NCBI GenBank assembly: GCA_029554345.1
Contig: JAKPJF010000002.1
Coordinates: forward strand, 1-64,000
Reading direction: 5' to 3'
Source of the DNA: Spirochaetota bacterium
Lineage (GTDB): Bacteria; Spirochaetota; UBA4802; JAFGJZ01
Length of the DNA: 64,000 bases
Shown here: positions 59,086 to 64,000 of the stretch, in pieces
Numbering within the stretch: the stretch's first letter is position 1
Layout: every line of letters starts with the position of its first letter
Notes under the pieces: model-generated
Told to the model about the DNA's origin: nothing
The model's input: only the letters and a program-made list of their open reading frames with translations
The model's database searches: none
Made by a program: the position numbers and the translations under genes

Positions 59086-60981
59086 CTATTCAAAACTCAA
59101 AGTGCTGTGCTTATCGTTGCCGGTTTCTTTCTGGTATTTCGCAAAATCAGCTGCAGTAGATTTGTAACTATCGCCGATCGGATCATTAGTCCATAGCATA
59201 AAATCCTTATTTTCAGGCTGAATATATGTATTATTGTCAACAACGATCTTTTCAAGATCATTATACAACTGCTGTCCGCCCCATGTATCAATTATAAGTG
59301 ACCGCGCATTCTTAAAAGTATTACCGGTAAAAAACATATTTTTTATCTTCGCGGTACTTTTGAACATCAGAATATGACAACCCCACAGCCACGGATAATG
59401 ATTCTCTTCGTTGCCTGACCAGCCGTATCCTGAATCTTCAAGAAGATTATTTTGGAAGTATATATTCTCCATAATGCAGTTTTCGCCCTGACCCCATACT
59501 TCATAAGAGGCTTCACAATTAAAAATATGATTGTTGCGGATGATAATATTACGCTGAATTACTCCGTCAGTTCTGCTTTGATTGCTTATTCCGGTATCGA
59601 AACATTCACTAACCGAACATCCTTCAATGAGACAATCGCTTGCATTATTCCAGAATTCAATTCCATTGCCGTATCTTCCGCAATGTGTCTGAAATGCACC
59701 GCCTATATAACTGACATCGCAGTCTTTGATAATAATATTTTTTGTTTCACCGCCGCCGATGCCGTGAGCACCGCCGTGCATAAGTTTCAGATTCGAGTAC
59801 TGAACATAACTTACGTTTTCCTGCTGAATGATGTTTCTGCGCTGTGAAAGCTCTATGCTTTTATATAACTTCGCTGGATTATCAGAAGATACGACCTTCA
59901 CTCTTTGATTTTCTGCATCATAAATGAAGTCATTCTGTTTATCCAGCTCATACTCATAGAAACATTTTTCTTTAGATGATGTTTTATCAAACATAATGTT
60001 GCCGATATCAAAAACCAACGGATCTGACTCGAGTTCTTTGAAACTTATATCATCGAAGTATACAGTCGAACCGCTTGGGATGCTGTCTCCCATGAATAAA
60101 TCAAATGATGCATCTGATGCCGTAGTTGTTGCTTTGAAGTTATATGTGAAACGCGTCCATGTATCCGTAATTGCAGATGAAAACTGAGTCGATTCAAAAT
60201 ATTTCATCGCATTCGACGCATCTCTTTTGTCGATAACACCATATGGACGGAAAGAACTCGTAGCCTTTGCCATGAAACTCAACTGATAATTTTTTCCGGC
60301 AACAATATTGATATCACTGCTTGAAATATATATATCCCACGAGCTTAGACCGATTTGATCTGCTTTGATACTCAAACATGCAGGAGCACTGTAATATTCA
60401 TCAGTATTTCTTATGTACGATCCTTCTGCATTGCCGGATTTTTTTATCTGTATTATCCAGCCGCTAAGATCGGAGTCAAAGGAACCGTTAGTAATAAGTT
60501 CTGAAGCACTCGACTTAATTTTATTTGCAGTACTCCAGATGTTTCCGCCGATATTCTCCCAGTCACTTTCATTGTTCTTTGAAACTGATCCAAGAATAAG
60601 AGGCTTGTCTCCGTCTCCGTAAGATGTATAGTGAATCAGCGCGGAAGAATTGCCGCTCTTCGGTATCAGCTGACCACGCCATACACCGCCGCTTTTAAAT
60701 TTGATTACATCTCCCGGCTTGAATTCGAATGAATTTACTTTATCAAGAGTTTTCCATGGAGAGTTTATACTCTTTCCGCTATTCTCATCATTTCCGTCGT
60801 TGCTTACATAATACGTTGTTCCGGTTCCAGTCGTAAAAACAATCGAATCCGTGGGATTCTTCGGACTTTTCGGATTCTTCGGATCGTCATCGTTGAAAAC
60901 ATTGTCCGAATCACTTCCGCCGGAAGAGCAGGAACATAGAAGAGAAGCCGTTAAACAAAAAAGCGCAAGTTTCTTAATCAT
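59086..60981 (-). CDS. Large surface lipoprotein with carbohydrate-binding and beta-helix domains
   Basis: 631 residues. A lipobox (LLCSC) puts the lipid at about C16-C18, then an Asp/Pro linker (DDDPKNPKSPKNPTDS). Residues 55-135 resemble the entrance of pectate-lyase-like proteins (YYVSNDGNDENSGKS-PWKTLDKVNS). An inserted domain (about 160-320, from LITNGSFDSDLSGW to YFDDISFK) looks like a CBM4/9-type carbohydrate-binding fold. The C-terminal half is a right-handed beta-helix (IIIKDCDVSYIGG, NGIEFWNNASDCLIEGC). It may bind or cut polysaccharide at the surface; a catalytic site is not identified. Confidence 0.78.
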   Translation of the reverse strand: MIKKLALFCLTASLLCSCSSGGSDSDNVFNDDDPKNPKSPKNPTDSIVFTTGTGTTYYVSNDGNDENSGKSINSPWKTLDKVNSFEFKPGDVIKFKSGGVWRGQLIPKSGNSSALIHYTSYGDGDKPLILGSVSKNNESDWENIGGNIWSTANKIKSSASELITNGSFDSDLSGWIIQIKKSGNAEGSYIRNTDEYYSAPACLSIKADQIGLSSWDIYISSSDINIVAGKNYQLSFMAKATSSFRPYGVIDKRDASNAMKYFESTQFSSAITDTWTRFTYNFKATTTASDASFDLFMGDSIPSGSTVYFDDISFKELESDPLVFDIGNIMFDKTSSKEKCFYEYELDKQNDFIYDAENQRVKVVSSDNPAKLYKSIELSQRRNIIQQENVSYVQYSNLKLMHGGAHGIGGGETKNIIIKDCDVSYIGGAFQTHCGRYGNGIEFWNNASDCLIEGCSVSECFDTGISNQSRTDGVIQRNIIIRNNHIFNCEASYEVWGQGENCIMENIYFQNNLLEDSGYGWSGNEENHYPWLWGCHILMFKSTAKIKNMFFTGNTFKNARSLIIDTWGGQQLYNDLEKIVVDNNTYIQPENKDFMLWTNDPIGDSYKSTAADFAKYQKETGNDKHSTLSFE

Positions 60982-61393
60982 CTTTTCCCCCTATTAAGAT
61001 GTTTGATTGTTTTACCAAATCAGTTTATAGGAATTACCATTTCGGAATTTTTATTTTTTATCCGAAACTCGGGTCTTGCCCGTCTACTAACCAATTCGGC
61101 AAATTGGTTAAATTCATTTTTTATGAAGTTAACCGACGGATGTTATGACTTTGCATATTCTTTTGTCAATACATTTATACAATATTGACATATTAGTTAT
61201 ACGATACATATAATTCATTTTGTTAAAGAAATTTCATCACGTAATGTTGTAAATACCGTAGGTTTATCACGTTTTAAGACTTTGAGATTGACATCTTATT
61301 TATATATATAAAAATATATCAGATTCAGGGAATAAAATAAATTTATATTGTCAGGTTAACACCATCGTTGTACAAGCATACTCATGGCCAATG
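60982..61393. other. Intergenic region with a 9-bp dyad
   Basis: 412 bp, very AT-rich. TAACCAATT/AATTGGTTA (61088-61110, 5-base loop) is a perfect dyad upstream of the beta-helix gene and could be an operator or a hairpin. A plus-strand TTGACA near 61288 has no gene downstream. Nothing else is recognised. Confidence 0.55.
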
Positions 61394-61741
61394 TTAGAAT
61401 AAGTCTTTTTCATTAAATGCCATATTTTTTTTAAATAAAATATCTTCAACATCTCTACGCCCGTCAATAATAGTTATGATAACAACAGTTTTATCCTGAA
61501 TTCTATACATAATCCGCCATGGAGATTCTATTACTTCACGGTACAGGTTAATTTCAAACTGTTTAAATTCAGGAATGATTCTGCCTTTATTCGGCATAGC
61601 CGATAATGAATCAGCTTTTCTTTTTATGTTTTGATAAACTTTCTTTGCGCTATTTTGATTTTCGATGGCGATATATTCAATAATTTCTAATAACTCATTT
61701 TTCGCAGAATCGACCCATATTACTTCGAATTGAGGTTTCAT
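61394..61741 (-). CDS. ParE/RelE-family toxin
   Basis: 115 residues with the ParE/RelE fold: FEVIWVDSAKNELLEIIEYIA, then NSAKKVYQNIKRKADSLSAMPNKGRIIPE and YREVIESPWRIMYRIQDKTVVIITIIDGRRD. Family members either cut mRNA at the ribosome (RelE) or attack gyrase (ParE); the RelE catalytic set is not clearly kept, so ParE-like is favoured. Its ATG overlaps the antitoxin stop by 4 bp, the normal order with antitoxin first. Confidence 0.85.
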   Translation of the reverse strand: MKPQFEVIWVDSAKNELLEIIEYIAIENQNSAKKVYQNIKRKADSLSAMPNKGRIIPEFKQFEINLYREVIESPWRIMYRIQDKTVVIITIIDGRRDVEDILFKKNMAFNEKDLF

Positions 61742-62016
61742 TTAATCCATTTATGCTTATTTTCGATTTCTGCAAAAACATCTTTTTGTTTGGAGAATTT
61801 TCCATTTTTAAATTCTTTTTCGCCAATAGCCAGCAGTTTAAGCATTGTTAATGCCTTCTTCATGTTTTCGAAACTATCCGGATCAAGAATTACGGCTTTT
61901 GCAATTCCGTTTTGTGTAACATACATAGGTCTTTTTGTTGAATTTACAGTAGAAAGAACTTCTGTTGTGTTGGCTTTAACATATGAAATCGGTTTGATGT
62001 CCTGAATACTGTTCAT
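61738..62016 (-). CDS. Phd/YefM-family antitoxin
   Basis: 92 residues. The N-terminal DNA-binding part reads IKPISYVKANTTEVLSTVNSTKRPMYVTQNGIAKAVILDPDSFENM, the Phd/YefM pattern; the remainder is the toxin-wrapping tail. GAGG lies 5 nt before the ATG. It should neutralise the ParE/RelE toxin and repress the operon. It is not a close copy of the fragment at 1-73, whose N-terminus differs. Confidence 0.87.
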   Translation of the reverse strand: MNSIQDIKPISYVKANTTEVLSTVNSTKRPMYVTQNGIAKAVILDPDSFENMKKALTMLKLLAIGEKEFKNGKFSKQKDVFAEIENKHKWIK

Positions 62017-62037
62017 AAAAACCTCAATGATACGACT

Positions 62038-62066
62038 AAATTATGTACATTATATGGTTATGTCAA
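62038..62066 (-). promoter_or_regulatory. Promoter of the toxin-antitoxin operon
   Basis: On the minus strand TTGACA (62061-62066), 17 bp, then TAATTT (62038-62043). ATGTACAT, a perfect 8-bp palindrome, lies in the spacer next to the -10 and may be part of the antitoxin operator. Confidence 0.6.
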
Positions 62067-62092
62067 GTTCTAAATCAGGTAGAGAATTATGA

Positions 62093-62155
62093 AAAGATGA
62101 AGCAGCCAAAACTTCAGACCAGCCCAATCCCGTATTGCACCCAGGCTTCATCTTT
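62093..62155 (-). terminator. Long-loop hairpin at the end of the SH3 protein gene
   Basis: AAAGATGAAGC (62093-62103) and GCTTCATCTTT (62145-62155) pair perfectly around a 41-base, GC-richer loop. The right arm covers the stop codon of the minus-strand gene. On the minus strand the stem ends in TTTTC. Termination is the likeliest role, though the long loop is odd. Confidence 0.5.
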
Positions 62156-62831
62156 CAACAAAAGATATATATTTACCATAGACCCAACCGACATCACCGG
62201 AATCTGAAACTATTTTATACCAATAGAATTCATCACTTCCAATTTTCTCTTTTGAATCTGATTGCATGACAGAAATGATTTTTACTTTATTTGCGATTAA
62301 ACCTTCTATTTTACTTTTTGAACCCGGTTTATTTCTGATTCTTACAGATTCTCCATTTATCACTCCGATTTTGCATTTTGTAAAATCAGGACCTTCAATC
62401 CGCGTTTGGTTTTCAATTATTACATTATATTTATCAATACTGCCGTTATCTTTGATCATTATACAATCTTCTTTGATCGATCTGATTCTATATTTCTGTA
62501 TTGATCCATTAATAAAATATATTTCAACATCTACAGTGTTTTCATCAATTTGTTTAAATGATTTAAAATTCAAAGCATGCAATCCTGGAAAATGAAATCT
62601 ATCGCCAATCGGATCAATTATTGTAAAACTATTTACATAGGTATTAGATTTTCCCCAGCCGAATTCTTTCACATCACAATCTTTACGGTTTCTCAGATTT
62701 CCATAATAATCTGAATTATCCCAAATGCCTGAAATCATTTTAAATATTTCAATATTGAAACCCGGAATATTTCTCGCATTTAACGGAATAGCGATTAGCA
62801 ATAATATAATTATAATAAATCTTTTTATCAT
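62148..62831 (-). CDS. Exported SH3-domain protein
   Basis: 227 residues, signal peptide MIKRFIIIILLLIAIPLNA. The first part (20-150) is strand-rich with no recognised family. The C-terminal 65 residues are a bacterial SH3 domain: GESVRIRNKPGSKSKIEGLI, then FYWYKIVSDSGDVGWVYGKYI. Such domains bind peptidoglycan or partner proteins in the periplasm. Stands alone between the SNF2 helicase and the toxin-antitoxin operon. Confidence 0.8.
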   Translation of the reverse strand: MIKRFIIIILLLIAIPLNARNIPGFNIEIFKMISGIWDNSDYYGNLRNRKDCDVKEFGWGKSNTYVNSFTIIDPIGDRFHFPGLHALNFKSFKQIDENTVDVEIYFINGSIQKYRIRSIKEDCIMIKDNGSIDKYNVIIENQTRIEGPDFTKCKIGVINGESVRIRNKPGSKSKIEGLIANKVKIISVMQSDSKEKIGSDEFYWYKIVSDSGDVGWVYGKYISFVER

Positions 62832-62922
62832 TTTACTAACCTTTTAGATAATTTCGGAATAAATTATATTGCTAACATTACTTATTCATCTTTGGATGAC
62901 ACAATTTAAAAACATATATCAT

Positions 62923-64000
62923 TTAACTGAAAAGATCCATTATATCATCGCCTGAAAGCGACTTGAAAAATGATGCTTCTTCTGTAATCAAGTCATTGAC
63001 CAGCGCTCGTTTTTTATCCTGAAGAGCTAATATTTTTTCTTCAATTGTGTCTTTAACAATCATGCGGAATGCCGTAACCTTTTTAGTTTGACCGATACGG
63101 TGTGCTCTGTCTACAGCCTGAGCTTCCAGCGCGGGATTCCACCATGGATCAAACAATATGACGCAGTCTGCCGAGGTGAGATTGATTCCGACACCGCCGG
63201 CTTTTAAACTTAAAAGAAAAATGTTGATATCATGATTATTCTGAAATTTATCAATTTCCGCGCCGCGGTTTTTCGTAGATCCGTCAATGTAAGAAAACGG
63301 CAGTTTTCTCTGTTCTATTTCTTCTTTGATTATATTAAGCGATTGAACGAACTGCGAAAAAATCAGAACTTTGCGCCCTTCCGAGACCAAGTCGTCAAGC
63401 ATGTCCTTAAGCATCTCAAATTTACATGACGAGACATTCTTAAACTGCTCTGAAGCAATTACCGGAAACAATGCTATCTGCCTCAACCTGAGAAGCGCTT
63501 CAAAAATTTCAATCGCGGATTTATCTTTCCCTTTTTCTTCAATAGTCTTTTTTATTTTTGTGCTGAATTCTTTACGCAGAGTTTCATAAACCTTTTTCTG
63601 ATCGGCATCCATTTCGCTGAAAACTGTGATCTCTTCTTTTTCCGGAAGTTCTTTAGCAACCATATCCTTTTTTCTTCTCAGTATGAACGGAAATATAATC
63701 GAACGCAGTCTCGCGGCAGCATCCTTATTGCCGTATTTTTCAATCGGATTGGCATAATTTTTTTTAAAGCTGTCTTTATTGCCGAGAAGACCGGGGTTCA
63801 GAATATCAAACAGAGCCCAGAGTTCACCTGTATTATTTTCAATCGGCGTGCCGCTCAAAGCCAGCCGGTGTTTTGTCCTTATTTCTTTTACAGTTTTAAA
63901 TGCCTGCGATGAAGCGTTTTTGACATTCTGCGATTCATCAAGCACCATAATGCTGAATTCCATATCAGAAAAAATACTCATATCAATCCGAAGCGTATGA
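62923..64000 (-). CDS. SNF2-family helicase, C-terminal part (continues beyond window)
   Basis: At least 358 residues; the frame is open through position 64000, so the N-terminus (including motifs I and Ia) lies outside. Seen are the DEAH-type box LDESQNVKN, LSGTPIENNTGELWALFDILNPGLLG (motif III), FILRRKKDMVAKELPEK, and the helicase C motifs VLIFSQF, LLSLKAGGVGINLTSAD and VDRAHRIGQTKKV. It translocates on double-stranded DNA; bacterial relatives are often called RapA-like or HepA-like, and some sit in defence systems. No neighbours on that side are visible to decide. Confidence 0.92.
   Translation of the reverse strand, partial: HTLRIDMSIFSDMEFSIMVLDESQNVKNASSQAFKTVKEIRTKHRLALSGTPIENNTGELWALFDILNPGLLGNKDSFKKNYANPIEKYGNKDAAARLRSIIFPFILRRKKDMVAKELPEKEEITVFSEMDADQKKVYETLRKEFSTKIKKTIEEKGKDKSAIEIFEALLRLRQIALFPVIASEQFKNVSSCKFEMLKDMLDDLVSEGRKVLIFSQFVQSLNIIKEEIEQRKLPFSYIDGSTKNRGAEIDKFQNNHDINIFLLSLKAGGVGINLTSADCVILFDPWWNPALEAQAVDRAHRIGQTKKVTAFRMIVKDTIEEKILALQDKKRALVNDLITEEASFFKSLSGDDIMDLFS

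Noticed and set aside
62923-64000. A defence island around the SNF2 helicase
   Set aside because: Only the C-terminal part is visible, and neighbours are an SH3 protein and a TA pair, which do not define a defence system.

Overview
The window reads as a chromosomal segment of an anaerobic, double-membraned spirochaete of moderately low GC. The best lineage marker is the gene at 25791-27539, a close architectural match to the spirochaete P83/100 antigen family. Lipoproteins, outer-membrane barrels, a CheX/CheY pair and an archaeal-type phosphoglycerate mutase fit this. An HydE/F/G set for [FeFe]-hydrogenase maturation, several Fe-S enzymes and a mercury-methylation locus point to life without oxygen. 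The species cannot be named from the sequence.

Left part (1-10300), thiol metabolism and mercury: a cut-off antitoxin gene, a cluster of nested hairpins, then metY (O-acetylhomoserine sulfhydrylase). Next comes a minus-strand operon marR-hgcA-hgcB, encoding the corrinoid protein and ferredoxin of mercury methylation, bracketed by two identical 31-bp hairpins. A second minus operon carries a cystathionine gamma-synthase-type enzyme, a MalY/PatB C-S lyase and a NifX-like protein. On the plus strand follow a short leader ORF, cysK, an unusual MnmA-like thiolase, an Rrf2 regulator with four cysteines, and nadA. metY and cysK share a perfect dyad, TACTAT-N4-ATAGTA, suggesting one regulator for both.

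10300-15608, hydrogenase maturation: a tightly overlapping operon (TM1266-like regulator, hydG, hydE, aspartase-like gene, hydF) starts from a strong promoter covered by a perfect 9-bp dyad. No hydrogenase structural gene is present here.

15609-34504, housekeeping and envelope: a HisKA_2 sensor kinase, apgM, tRNA-Phe, a TPR protein, a receiver-ATPase protein with Glu at the phosphorylation site, ftsZ, a metallo-beta-lactamase-fold protein, a methyltransferase, an FrlD-like sugar kinase, P83/100, a nine-repeat MORN lipoprotein, ssb, dus, a transglutaminase pair, gltX, a lone YgiT zinc finger, a barrel protein and a repeat-built coiled coil.

34514-47849: an Na+/H+ antiporter, a four-domain CoA-disulfide-reductase/rhodanese/TusA/DsrE sulfur protein, a phosphopantetheinyl transferase, rpe, a YkgJ-like protein, a B12-binding radical SAM protein, a very large metalloprotease/propeller/barrel protein, a VanY-like peptidase, an ECF sigma factor with its anti-sigma factor, and a methyltransferase.

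48027-55653: a textbook CsoR operator, csoR, a 16-codon ORF ending Met-His-Gly-Met, and copA; then a four-gene signalling cassette: cheY, cheX, an ammonium channel fused to a CheA-type Hpt/ATPase kinase, and a PAS-class III nucleotide cyclase. This fusion cassette and hgcAB are the two most interesting systems in the window.

55654-64000: pirin, a lipoprotein gene frameshifted by a 7-bp tandem duplication (possibly phase variable), a barrel protein, a large beta-helix lipoprotein, a Phd/ParE-type toxin-antitoxin pair, an SH3 protein and the C-terminal part of a SNF2 helicase running off the right edge.
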